Below, piece after piece: positions 28,940 to 37,199 of a stretch of DNA of 64,000 nucleotides; the first letter of the stretch is position 1, and each line of letters begins with the position of its first letter. The position numbers were made by a program, and so were the translations under genes. Under the pieces are notes generated by a model, which was not told the DNA's origin, ran no database searches, and saw only the letters and a list, made by a program, of their open reading frames with translations. Origin of the DNA: Pseudolabrys taiwanensis. Lineage in GTDB: Bacteria > Pseudomonadota > Alphaproteobacteria > Rhizobiales > Xanthobacteraceae. The DNA is taken from the NCBI RefSeq assembly GCF_003367395.1, contig NZ_CP031417.1, positions 434,001-498,000 on the forward strand, given 5' to 3'.

Positions 28940-30024
28940 CGCCGACCGCCGAGCCTGCGGAGCTGATGCTCCGGGAGGTGCGAAAATCCTACGACGGATA
29001 TCTGGCGGTCGATCGTTGCAGCATCAGCCTCGCCAAGGGCGAGATCGTGGCCATTCTCGGCCCGAGCGGCTGTGGAAAGTCGACGCTGCTCAATCTGATC
29101 GCGGGGTTCGAGACGCCGGACACCGGCGACGTCATGCTGCGCGGAAAAATCATCAACACGGTCGCGCCCAACCGGCGCAACGTGGCGATGGTGTTTCAGA
29201 ACTACGCTTTGTTTCCGCACATGACCGTCGCCGGCAACATTGCCTACGGTCTGAAAGCGCGCGGCGTGCCGAAAGCCGAATGGCGCCCGCGCGTCGCCGA
29301 GGCGATCGCGTTGCTCAATCTCACCGGCTTCGACGAACGCTATCCGGCACAGCTGTCGGGCGGGCAGCGCCAGCGCGTCGCCGTCGCGCGCGCAATCGTC
29401 GTCAATCCGGATATCTTGCTTCTGGACGAGGCGTTCAGCGCGCTCGATCGTAATCTGCGCGATCGGATGCAACTCGAGCTGTCGCTGCTCCTGCGCCGCC
29501 TTGCCGTCACCACCATCATCGTCACGCACGATCAGCACGAGGCTTTCGCGCTCGCGGACCGGATCGCGATCATGAAGGAAGGGCGGATCGTGCAGATCGG
29601 TCCCCCGAAGGACGTCTATCACAGTCCGGCCGACAGCTATGTGCTGCGGTTTCTTGGCCGTGCCAATGCCATTCCCGGCACCGCGATCGACCATGATGGT
29701 GGCAGCGCGATTCGCGTCACCGAAGGATTCGCTGTTCCCACGGCGGCGGCGGCCGAGGGGCCTTCTGTCATTCACGTCCGCGCCGAGGATGTAGCGGTGA
29801 GTGCGACGCCGACGGCGACCCATCGTCATTCGGCCGCGCGCGTGGTGCTCGTGACGTCGCTTGGCGCGCAGCAGCGCGTGATCCTCGATCTCGACGGCGC
29901 GCAAATCGTCGCCGAGATTCCGACGTCGTCGATCTCCGATTGGAGCAGCCTGCAGTCGGGCATGCCGGTTTATATCGACCTGCGGCCGGGCTCCTTCATC
30001 GTCGACGGCAAAGGCGCGTCATAA
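28936..30024 (+). CDS. ABC transporter ATP-binding protein, PotA type
   Basis: 362-aa importer ATPase. Walker A GPSGCGKST, Q-loop VFQNYALFPHMTV, signature LSGGQRQR, Walker B ILLLDEAFSALD, H-loop THDQHEA, and a C-terminal TOBE-like domain (about 270-362) typical of PotA/MalK. A TTG start overlaps the stop of the binding-protein gene (TTGA), with GAGGT upstream; ATG 28966 is an alternative that would trim 10 residues. It energises the permease pair that follows. Confidence 0.9.
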   Translation: MTPTAEPAELMLREVRKSYDGYLAVDRCSISLAKGEIVAILGPSGCGKSTLLNLIAGFETPDTGDVMLRGKIINTVAPNRRNVAMVFQNYALFPHMTVAGNIAYGLKARGVPKAEWRPRVAEAIALLNLTGFDERYPAQLSGGQRQRVAVARAIVVNPDILLLDEAFSALDRNLRDRMQLELSLLLRRLAVTTIIVTHDQHEAFALADRIAIMKEGRIVQIGPPKDVYHSPADSYVLRFLGRANAIPGTAIDHDGGSAIRVTEGFAVPTAAAAEGPSVIHVRAEDVAVSATPTATHRHSAARVVLVTSLGAQQRVILDLDGAQIVAEIPTSSISDWSSLQSGMPVYIDLRPGSFIVDGKGAS

Positions 30025-30025
30025 C

Positions 30026-30880
30026 ATGCGCGCGCTACGACCTTGGCTGTGGCTCCTGCCGGCGGGCTGCATCGTCGTGCCGCTGTTCTTCTTGCCGGTC
30101 TTGTTCATGATCCGGAACAGCTTCTGGCGCGACGACCCGGTACGCTTCATCGTTCCGGATTTCACCTTCGCGAACTATATCACGGTGTTGAGCGACGGCT
30201 ACTATCTCAAGGTATTTGGCAATTCGCTCGCGCTGGCGGCGCTTGTGGCGCTGATCGCGCTGGTGATGGCTTACCCATACGCGCAATTGATCACGGTCGC
30301 GAGCGAGCGCACGCGTCTGATCCTGCTCTGGGTGCTGTGTTTGCCGCTCTACGTCAGCATCATCATGCGCGTGTTCGGTTGGATCATCATCATCGGCGAC
30401 ACCGGTCTGCTCAATCAATTGCTGCTCAAGGCGGGTCTCGTCGCCAAGCCCGTCCGCATCCTGTTCGAGTTCGAGGGCATGGTGATCGGCATGCTGCACA
30501 GGTACTTCCCGCTGATGGCGCTGCCTTTGCTATCGAGCCTGCAGAAAATCGACCCGGCGCTTTTGCGTGGCTCGGTGAATCTCGGCGCGGGCCGCGTGCG
30601 CACCTGGTGTTGCATCGTGCTGCCGCTCAGCATCCCCGGCGCGGTCGCCGGGACGCAGCTGGTGTTTGCGGGCGTGCTGAGCGACTACGTCATTCCGATG
30701 CTGATGGGCAGCACACGCTACCCGACCTCGGCGCCGACGATTTTTCTCGAAGCGTCCACCAATGCGAGTTGGGCCAAGGCCGGCGCCATGGGCATCGTAC
30801 TGCTCGGCCTCGTGCTGTTGATCAACATAGCGGCGGGTAGCCTGATCGCGCGCGCGGCGCCGTGGACGGGCAAGGCATGA
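30026..30880 (+). CDS. ABC transporter permease, PotB type
   Basis: 284 aa with six predicted membrane helices. The cytoplasmic EAA-like loop (LRGSVNLGAGRVRTWCCIVLP) contacts the ATPase. It starts 2 bp after the ATPase stop and overlaps the next permease by 4 bp, so all four genes are one transcript. It forms the heterodimeric channel with the following gene. Confidence 0.9.
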   Translation: MRALRPWLWLLPAGCIVVPLFFLPVLFMIRNSFWRDDPVRFIVPDFTFANYITVLSDGYYLKVFGNSLALAALVALIALVMAYPYAQLITVASERTRLILLWVLCLPLYVSIIMRVFGWIIIIGDTGLLNQLLLKAGLVAKPVRILFEFEGMVIGMLHRYFPLMALPLLSSLQKIDPALLRGSVNLGAGRVRTWCCIVLPLSIPGAVAGTQLVFAGVLSDYVIPMLMGSTRYPTSAPTIFLEASTNASWAKAGAMGIVLLGLVLLINIAAGSLIARAAPWTGKA

Positions 30881-31677
30881 ACGATTTTCTCGCCCGCTTG
30901 CCGCGTCTGCTGCTCAATGGCTACGGGCTGCTGGTGACGGCCTTCATTTTGCTGCCGATGGCGCTGCCCGTGGCGGTGGCCTTTACCAGCGGCGATAGCC
31001 TTACATTTCCGCCTCACGGACTGAGCCTGCGCTGGTTCGCGGCGGCGCTCGACAATGCGCAGTTTATGACTGGACTGCGGCTCAGCCTCGTCATCGCGTT
31101 CGGCAGCACGGTCATCGCGACCGTGGCCGGCATCGGCGCGGGCGTTGCGATCAGCCGGTATCGGTTTCGGGGGCGAGGGGTGGTGCAGGCGGTGCTATTG
31201 GCGCCGTTGGCGCTGCCGGCGATCGTGCTCGGCTTGGGGCTGCTCTTCGTGCTGCCGTGGTTCGGGCTGCGCAGCGGCGTCGTGGCGACGATGCTCGGCC
31301 ACGCGCTGTTGGGGCTGCCTTATGTTCTGTCGATGGTGCTGGCGGCCTTCAGCAACTACGACCCGGCGCTGGAGCGCGCCTCGCTCAATCTCGGCGCCGG
31401 CCCGGTGCGCACATTCTTTTATGTGACGCTCCCGCTCGTCCGGGGCGGCATTCTGGCCGGCGCGCTGGCCGCGTTTCTGCTGTCCTTCGACAATATCTCG
31501 CTGTCGATCTTCCTGTCGAACAACGACACGCTGCCGTTGCGCATGATGCAGCAGATGCAGTCCTACGCCGATCCGGGCGTCGCGGCGCTGTCGACCTTGC
31601 TTCTGATCGTCTCCCTCGGCGCGCTGCTCGTCATCGTGCCTTATCTGCGACAGCAAGCGGGCAAGCGCCCCGGCTAG
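30877..31677 (+). CDS. ABC transporter permease, PotC type
   Basis: 266 aa with six membrane helices and an EAA loop (LERASLNLGAGPVRTFFYVTLP) followed by LAAFLLSFDNISLSIFL, characteristic of the PotC half. The ATG overlaps the upstream TGA (ATGA). It ends the operon and converges on the alpha/beta hydrolase gene; a GC-rich hairpin (CGGGCC/GGCCCG, about 31,710-31,730) may terminate transcription. Confidence 0.9.
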   Translation: MNDFLARLPRLLLNGYGLLVTAFILLPMALPVAVAFTSGDSLTFPPHGLSLRWFAAALDNAQFMTGLRLSLVIAFGSTVIATVAGIGAGVAISRYRFRGRGVVQAVLLAPLALPAIVLGLGLLFVLPWFGLRSGVVATMLGHALLGLPYVLSMVLAAFSNYDPALERASLNLGAGPVRTFFYVTLPLVRGGILAGALAAFLLSFDNISLSIFLSNNDTLPLRMMQQMQSYADPGVAALSTLLLIVSLGALLVIVPYLRQQAGKRPG

Positions 31678-31744
31678 GGCGCCTGGCAATTGGCGGGCTT
31701 ATCGGGGGGGGCGGGCCTTGCCGCGGCCCGTCCGACCGGCGGGG

Positions 31745-32986
31745 TCACACCAACGGGTTCCACGAACGCTGGAGCAACGCCTGTTGGTCGATGCCGAACT
31801 TGTCCGCCAGCCAGTCGCACAGCACTTCCTGGCCGATGGTCGGATTGTCGTGCTGGCAATGCTCGGCGCCGGTCTCATCCGGATCGAGAATGCGCAGGGT
31901 GACGTCGACGCCGCCGGCCTTGGCGCTTTCATAGGTCTTCTTCGCCGCCGAGACGGTCAAGACGTCGTGGCCGCCGTGCACGATGAGATAGGGGCACTTC
32001 ATGTGCTGCAGATGGCCCTCGAGCGTGAAGGGCTTCATGATCGCGTGCGCGTCCTTCATCGTCGTGGCGCCGAGCACCCAGCGGATGTGCATGGCCAGCC
32101 CGAAACTGTCGTCTTTGTTGCCCCACATGTCGCTAAGCGACCAGATCGCGCCGTGCGAGATCACCGCGGCAAGGCGGTGTTCGTAGCAACCCGCGCGCGC
32201 CGCATAATAGCCGCCCATGCTCGAGCCGCAGACGGCGATGCGCTTGGGATCGACGTCGTCGCGCGTGAGCAGCCAGTCGATGCATTTGCCGATCGGCACC
32301 TCAGTGTCCGGCCGGCTGACGACGCCGTGGCGGCGCAGGGTGCCGCCCTGGCCGGGGCCGTCGATCATCAGCACCGAAATGCCGCGCTGCAGGCAACCAT
32401 GCGCCTGCATGAACCACATCTCGTCCTTGATGGAGTCGAGGCCGCCCATGCAGATCATCACCGGCAATTTGTCGCCCGGAAACGGCGCGCGCACGAAATA
32501 GCCGCAGATCGGCTTGCCGGGCTCATAGGGGATGTCGACGGCCTCGCCGGGTGGGTTGAGGCGGGCGATGAATTTCTTCGAGCAGGCTTCCATCTTCTCG
32601 AAGGTCGGCAGACGGCGCGGGTCCTTGGGCTCGAGATGGAATTCAGCCTGCCGGTAATAATCGGCCGCGCGCAGGAAGCAGTTCATGGCGGTGCGAATGT
32701 GGCCGGCCTTTTCCTCGGCGACTCCGCGCGTCCAATTGCGGTCGGCGATGCGCATCCATTCGACGTGCCAGCTTTCGTAGTCGCCGGGGATCATGCGGCT
32801 CGCGGCTTGGAACACCTCGCTGACGGCGCCGCCGCCCTCTTGCGTCTCGCCGAGGCCGCGGCGGAACTGGTAGGCGAGCCAGGGATGCTCCGGCCAGTGA
32901 TGCCAGCCGAAGGGCTCGTAATGCGCCGAGCGGTCGGCGGTGATTTGCTCGATGGTGTCGTCGGCGGAATCTTCAACGAGGGCCAC
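31745..32986 (-). CDS. Alpha/beta hydrolase, FrsA/DHPON-hydrolase-like
   Basis: 413 aa with a helical N-terminal region (residues 1-160) before the hydrolase core. This layout is typical of the 2,6-dihydroxypseudooxynicotine hydrolase/FrsA-like group, which cleaves C-C or ester bonds. The nucleophile elbow is GSSMGG (about residue 257), the acid is in HGGHDVL and the base His in GAEHCQHD. GTG start with AAAGGT upstream. It is the last gene of a six-gene minus-strand operon with an ABC importer and an amidase, so it probably degrades the imported compound. The substrate is unknown. Confidence 0.82.
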   Translation of the reverse strand: MALVEDSADDTIEQITADRSAHYEPFGWHHWPEHPWLAYQFRRGLGETQEGGGAVSEVFQAASRMIPGDYESWHVEWMRIADRNWTRGVAEEKAGHIRTAMNCFLRAADYYRQAEFHLEPKDPRRLPTFEKMEACSKKFIARLNPPGEAVDIPYEPGKPICGYFVRAPFPGDKLPVMICMGGLDSIKDEMWFMQAHGCLQRGISVLMIDGPGQGGTLRRHGVVSRPDTEVPIGKCIDWLLTRDDVDPKRIAVCGSSMGGYYAARAGCYEHRLAAVISHGAIWSLSDMWGNKDDSFGLAMHIRWVLGATTMKDAHAIMKPFTLEGHLQHMKCPYLIVHGGHDVLTVSAAKKTYESAKAGGVDVTLRILDPDETGAEHCQHDNPTIGQEVLCDWLADKFGIDQQALLQRSWNPLV

Positions 32987-33013
32987 GGGAGATACCTTTA
33001 CTGTCGGTCGATG

Positions 33014-33424
33014 TCACCACGGCCGCTCGGCGACCGAGGTGATGTGTTCCAGGTGGGGTGAGGTGAGGCAGAGCCCGATGCAGGTGTAAGCAAGCTCCGG
33101 ATGCGGGTTGTGGCCGCGATGGAATTTGCCGATGGGCTCGGAATAGACGTCGCCCGCCTTTGCGCTGACCAAAGTGCCTTCCTCGAAATGCGCTTCGAAC
33201 AGGCCCTGTGTACAGACGAAGAAGGTCGCGCCGTTGTGCCGGTGCCAGTTGGTGTAGCCGAGCGGCGCGATCTCGGCGTGGAACATGAACACCTTCGCCT
33301 CCGGCTCCTTGGGGAGGAAGGCGTACATGGTGTCAAGCAACACCCCGCGCTTGTGCTGCTCGCCGGCGCCGAGGATGCCGTCGAGCTTGAGCTTGAGGCC
33401 ACCATAGTCGCGGGCATCCAACAT
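33014..33424 (-). CDS. Small single-domain cupin
   Basis: 136 aa. Cupin motif 1 is WHRHNGATFFVCTQG, giving HxH but lacking the usual Glu; motif 2 is GDVYSEPIGKFHRGHN with the third metal His. Such stand-alone cupins can be dioxygenases, isomerases or metabolite-binding proteins. ATG 33424 is used because GGAG precedes it and upstream in-frame residues are Arg/His-rich shadow of the permease. It lies between hydrolase and permease in the operon, so a role in the same pathway is likely. Confidence 0.75.
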   Translation of the reverse strand: MLDARDYGGLKLKLDGILGAGEQHKRGVLLDTMYAFLPKEPEAKVFMFHAEIAPLGYTNWHRHNGATFFVCTQGLFEAHFEEGTLVSAKAGDVYSEPIGKFHRGHNPHPELAYTCIGLCLTSPHLEHITSVAERPW

Positions 33425-33441
33425 CGCGATTTGCTCCGCGT

Positions 33442-34266
33442 TCAGGGTGCGCCGCCATTGCCGCGCGTCGCCCACCCGGTCACGCGCGACTCGATGGCAC
33501 CGGCGATGGCGTACATGGCGATGCCCATGGCGCCCGTCACCAAGAGGCAAGCGAAGGCGAGCGGCACTTCGAAGCGCGAGGACGCAATCAGCATCAGATT
33601 GCCGATGCCTTTGTTGGAACCGACCGTCTCGGCGATGATGGAACCGACGAAGGCCACGGTGATGGCGACTTTCAGCGAGGCGAAGAAGTAGGGCATGGCG
33701 CGCGGCAGGCCGACCTTGCGGATGGTCTGCCATTTGCTCGCGCCGAGGGCGCGCAACACGTCCTGAAGCTCCGGCTCGACCGTGGCGATGCCAGTGGCGA
33801 CATTCACCAGGATCGGGAAGAACGACAGCAGGAAGGCGGTGATGATCGCCGGGATCGAGCCGACGCCGAACCAGATGATCAGGATGGGCACCACAGCCAC
33901 TTTCGGGATGGTGTTGAAACCGACCAGCGCCGGATAGAAGCCGTCATAAATGAGTGACGAGGAGCCGATGGCGACGCCGAAGAAAAGGCCGATGACGATG
34001 GCGAAGGCAAAACCGATGGCGGTTGTGATGAAGGTCTGCCAGGCGTTTTCGAAGATCGGTGCGTGCCATTGCCAGCCGGCGGCGAAGATCGCGCTCGGCG
34101 AAGGCAGGACGAAGGGTTCGATGCGCAGACCGACGACCAGCGCTTCCCAGATGAAGAAGATGGCGGCGACCACCAGCCATGGCAGCACGCGCCGGAAGAC
34201 CTTGTTGCGCGAGAGCTTGCGGCGCCGGACGCGGGGCGTGGATGCGGGGACGACGATCTCGCTCAT
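33442..34266 (-). CDS. ABC transporter permease, SsuC/TauC-like
   Basis: 274 aa with a cytoplasmic Arg-rich start, six membrane helices and the EAA loop (LRALGASKWQTIRKVGLPRAMPY). This is the nitrate/sulfonate/taurine permease family, whose members act as homodimers. It overlaps the ATPase gene by 4 bp. The matching binding protein is encoded divergently at 37.2 kb, beyond the amidase and deacetylase genes. Confidence 0.88.
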   Translation of the reverse strand: MSEIVVPASTPRVRRRKLSRNKVFRRVLPWLVVAAIFFIWEALVVGLRIEPFVLPSPSAIFAAGWQWHAPIFENAWQTFITTAIGFAFAIVIGLFFGVAIGSSSLIYDGFYPALVGFNTIPKVAVVPILIIWFGVGSIPAIITAFLLSFFPILVNVATGIATVEPELQDVLRALGASKWQTIRKVGLPRAMPYFFASLKVAITVAFVGSIIAETVGSNKGIGNLMLIASSRFEVPLAFACLLVTGAMGIAMYAIAGAIESRVTGWATRGNGGAP

Positions 34267-35054
34267 GCGGCCTCCCGGGCGGCGCTGATGTGGTCGCGGA
34301 GTTCTTGCACGAGGGCGACGGAGTAGGGCTCATAGGTCATCGACAGCGCGCGGGGGCGTGGCAATTCGACCGTGCGCTCGGCGATCATACGGCCAGGCCG
34401 CGCGCTCATCACGAAGATGCGGTCGGCGAGGAATACGGCTTCGCGCAGATCGTGAGTGACGAGGATCACGGTCGGGCGACGGGCCAGCCAAAGATCCTGC
34501 ATGGCGAGCCACAATTCCTCGCGCGTGAACATGTCGAGGGCGCCGAACGGCTCGTCGAGCATCAAGAGCGACGGATCGTGGATCAGCGCGCGGCAGATCG
34601 AGGCGCGCTGCTGCATGCCGCCGGACAATTGCCAGGGGAACTTGTCTTCGAAACCTTTGAGCCCGACCAGCGCCAGCAGGTCACGCGCCTTGGTCTCGTA
34701 AGCGGCGCGTTCGCGCCGGAATTTCGGCGCATGCGGTTGCACGATCTCCAGCGGCAGCATGACGTTGTCGAGCGTGGTGCGCCAGGGCAGCAATGTCGGG
34801 TTCTGAAACGCCATGCCGGTGATGGACAGCGGCCGGTCGACCTCCTTGCCACCGACGATGACGCCGCCTTTTGTCGGCGGCCACAGGCCGGTGATGACCT
34901 TCATCAGGGTCGACTTGCCGCAGCCCGACGGTCCGACCACGGCGACGAACTCGCCGCTGTCCACCCGCATCGTGGCGTCCTGCAAGGCGAGCGTGCCATC
35001 GCCATCCTCGCCATAGCGTAGCGAGACCTCATACATGTCGACGAAGTTCTTCAT
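34263..35054 (-). CDS. ABC transporter ATP-binding protein, SsuB/TauB-like
   Basis: 263 aa. Walker A GPSGCGKST, Q-loop FQNPTLLPWRT, signature LSGGMQQR, Walker B LLMLDEPFGALD and H-loop THDLREA, with no extra C-terminal domain, as usual for this family. ATG 35054 gives MKNFVDMYEV, and longer forms are not supported. Coupled to the permease gene by ATGA overlap. Powers uptake for the surrounding catabolic genes. Confidence 0.9.
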   Translation of the reverse strand: MKNFVDMYEVSLRYGEDGDGTLALQDATMRVDSGEFVAVVGPSGCGKSTLMKVITGLWPPTKGGVIVGGKEVDRPLSITGMAFQNPTLLPWRTTLDNVMLPLEIVQPHAPKFRRERAAYETKARDLLALVGLKGFEDKFPWQLSGGMQQRASICRALIHDPSLLMLDEPFGALDMFTREELWLAMQDLWLARRPTVILVTHDLREAVFLADRIFVMSARPGRMIAERTVELPRPRALSMTYEPYSVALVQELRDHISAAREAA

Positions 35055-35068
35055 GCCTTGGTGTCTCG

Positions 35069-36052
35069 CTAGGCCGGCTTGCGCAGGATCGACTTGGCGA
35101 TCATGGCGTGCACGCCTTTGACATTGTTCACGGTCTGCGTGACGTGCAGATCGCAGGCGAAGCTGCACAGTGCGTAGGCTTCATCCTTGGAGATGTCGGT
35201 CAGCATCATGATCCAGTCGATCATCTGCTTCAGCGCTATCTTGGCGGCATCGTCGAGATCGGTGTCGAGGCCGAAGGCGATGAGATGGGTCGGCGTCTCG
35301 GCCCGCGGCAGTTTCCAGCCGAGGTCCTTGCGGACCTTGAATTGAAAGGTGCCCTTGAGCGAGGTCTCGATGGCGGTGCCGTCGACTTCGCCATGGCCTT
35401 GCGCGGCGTGGCCGTCACCGGTCGAGAACAGAGCGCCGTCGTTCCAGACCGGCAAATAAATGGTGGCGCCGGCGACGAGATCCTTGCAGTCGAGGTTGCC
35501 GCCGAACTCCCTCGGCTCCTTGCTGTTCTGCTTGCCGAAGGCCTTGGGCGGCGCCACCGCGAGTTGGCCGAAGAAGGGTGAAAGCGGCACCTTCAAACCC
35601 GACGGCATGGTCCCGAGCATCGCGGCGCGGTCGAGGCCGACGTGGATGATGCGGTAGTAGTTGAACTCCTCCGGCAGCGTGCCGCCATAGGAGCGGAACA
35701 GGTTGAAACCCCAGTCCTGGCGCATCTCGATGTCGAGAATGTTCACCTCGAGCACGTCGCCGACTTCCGCGCCCTTCACATAAATGGGTCCGGTGAGGAT
35801 GTGGTTGCCGCTGCCGCGCTTGGCCTTCTCGTGGATGAGCTTGAGGTCGTCGAGCGGCTTGAAGGGTGAGCCTTCGGGCGGCATCCACTCGGGGTTGCCG
35901 GAGACGCATTCGATCTCGACGCGGTCGCCGGAGTCGATGGTCAGCGCGGGCGGCAGCGAGCCGTCGAAGAAACCCCAATGCACGGTGTCGGGTGTCGACG
36001 GCAGAAAGTGCGTCTTCGCTACGGTTTCGACAGGGGTGACAGGTTTGTTCAT
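35069..36052 (-). CDS. Acetamidase/formamidase family protein
   Basis: 327-aa FmdA/AmdA-fold amidohydrolase. Typical blocks are HWGFFDGSLPPALTIDSGDRVEIE, GNHILTGPIYVKGAEVGDVLEV (each listed in part), the central FGGNLDCKDLVAGATIYLPV and GDGHAAQGHGEVDGTAIE, plus the late CSFACDLHVTQTVN. Members hydrolyse formamide, acetamide or other short amides to ammonia and acid. GGAGG lies a few bases before the ATG. In this operon it most likely releases nitrogen from an intermediate of the imported substrate. Confidence 0.88.
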   Translation of the reverse strand: MNKPVTPVETVAKTHFLPSTPDTVHWGFFDGSLPPALTIDSGDRVEIECVSGNPEWMPPEGSPFKPLDDLKLIHEKAKRGSGNHILTGPIYVKGAEVGDVLEVNILDIEMRQDWGFNLFRSYGGTLPEEFNYYRIIHVGLDRAAMLGTMPSGLKVPLSPFFGQLAVAPPKAFGKQNSKEPREFGGNLDCKDLVAGATIYLPVWNDGALFSTGDGHAAQGHGEVDGTAIETSLKGTFQFKVRKDLGWKLPRAETPTHLIAFGLDTDLDDAAKIALKQMIDWIMMLTDISKDEAYALCSFACDLHVTQTVNNVKGVHAMIAKSILRKPA

Positions 36053-36071
36053 TGCGGCGCTTCCTCCCTGC

Positions 36072-36992
36072 TCACGCTGCGACCGCGGCGACGCTGCCCG
36101 GAATGAGGCCGGGCTTCATCGCCAGGCAGTAGTTTGCGATGTCGCCCGCACGGGTGAACCAGACGCGGTCGGCATGCTTGTGCTCGACGCAGTGTTTGAT
36201 GGCCTTGCGGAGCGCGCGCAGCCGGAACGGCTGGCCGACGATGAAGCCGTGCAACGACAGCGAGAACACCAACGGTTGCTTCTCGCTGGCCTCGAGCAGT
36301 TCTTCGAACTGATCGACGATCATGTCGGCGAATTCGCGGCCGGTGTGATCGCGCGCGACCAACGTGCCGGCGTCGTTGAGCTCGAGCGGGTAGGGCACCG
36401 AGAGCAGCGGGCCGGAGCGCGTACGCATCCAGATCGGTTGATCGTCGACCGGCCAGTCGAGCAGATAGGTGTAGCCGGCCTCTTTCAGGATGTCGGGCGT
36501 CACCTTGGATTCATTGGCGCCGGGCCCCATCCAACCATAGGGCCGCACGCCGACATACTTCTCGATGACCTCGGTGCACTCCTTGATGACCCGAGCTTCG
36601 TCGTGTTCCCAAAAGGACTGCAGCACCTCGGCATTGGTGCGGCCATGGCCGCAGACGTCGTCGCCGCGCTGCCGGATCTTCTCGACGATGTCGGGATATT
36701 GGTAACACACGGAACTGTTGAGCAGGATTGTCGCAGGCAGCTTCAGCTCGTCCAGGATTTCGAACAGCCGCCAGTTACCGACGCGATTGCCATAGTCGCG
36801 CCAGGCCCAATTGCGGCTGGTTTGCGGGCCGCCGCGATTGGTGGGATCCATGCCGATCCCTGCGCCGAACGCGAAATGCTCAATGTTCATGGCGATATAG
36901 AAGGCGAGGCGCTTGCCGCCGGGCCACGTGTAGTCTGGACGCTGGGTGATGTTGACGTGGTCGTAACGCCCGTGACTCGGAAGCTTCAGCAT
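36072..36992 (-). CDS. Polysaccharide-deacetylase-fold hydrolase (PuuE-related), second copy
   Basis: 306 aa with a NodB-like fold. Blocks NWAWRDYGNRVGNWRLFEIL, VCGHGRTNAE, RPYGWMGPGANES, LLDWPVDDQPIW and SLHGFIVGQPFR. Only the HG of the PuuE catalytic region is kept and the upstream His position is Asp. It resembles the third copy at 49.9 kb more than the first copy at 23.3 kb. ATG 36992 has GGAG 9 bases upstream, and an in-frame ATG 33 bp earlier has none. It is the first gene of the six-gene operon, directly behind the divergent promoter region. The likely reaction is amide or cyclic-amide hydrolysis. Confidence 0.85.
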   Translation of the reverse strand: MLKLPSHGRYDHVNITQRPDYTWPGGKRLAFYIAMNIEHFAFGAGIGMDPTNRGGPQTSRNWAWRDYGNRVGNWRLFEILDELKLPATILLNSSVCYQYPDIVEKIRQRGDDVCGHGRTNAEVLQSFWEHDEARVIKECTEVIEKYVGVRPYGWMGPGANESKVTPDILKEAGYTYLLDWPVDDQPIWMRTRSGPLLSVPYPLELNDAGTLVARDHTGREFADMIVDQFEELLEASEKQPLVFSLSLHGFIVGQPFRLRALRKAIKHCVEHKHADRVWFTRAGDIANYCLAMKPGLIPGSVAAVAA

Positions 36993-37057
36993 TCGCACGC
37001 TCTCCTGATGAACATCGTGTCGCATTCGTGACGCGCGCCTAGCGCCGGTGCAGTGTG

Positions 37058-37089
37058 ATCATCGATGAGGCAGTCCCCCGATCGATGAT
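37058..37089. promoter_or_regulatory. Inverted repeat ATCATCGAT-N14-ATCGATGAT
   Basis: Perfect 9-bp arms with centres 23 bp apart (about two helical turns), in the 207-bp region between the deacetylase operon (minus) and the binding-protein gene (plus). The geometry fits a dimeric or tetrameric repressor or activator controlling both transcripts. The XRE-cupin protein encoded at 38.4 kb is the nearest candidate. Confidence 0.55.
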
Positions 37090-37199
37090 GCGCAATGCGG
37101 CGACTTGCGCTGCCGGATGCGCGGATGCCTGCAACCATCATGCCAGGGCATGCTTCTTGCAAAGTTGCGCGAAGGCCGGATTTGCAGAGGAGAATCGCG

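Noticed and set aside
31718..33061. Long plus-strand frame opposite the alpha/beta hydrolase
   Set aside because: No motif; the minus-strand frame has the nucleophile elbow, catalytic acid and His.
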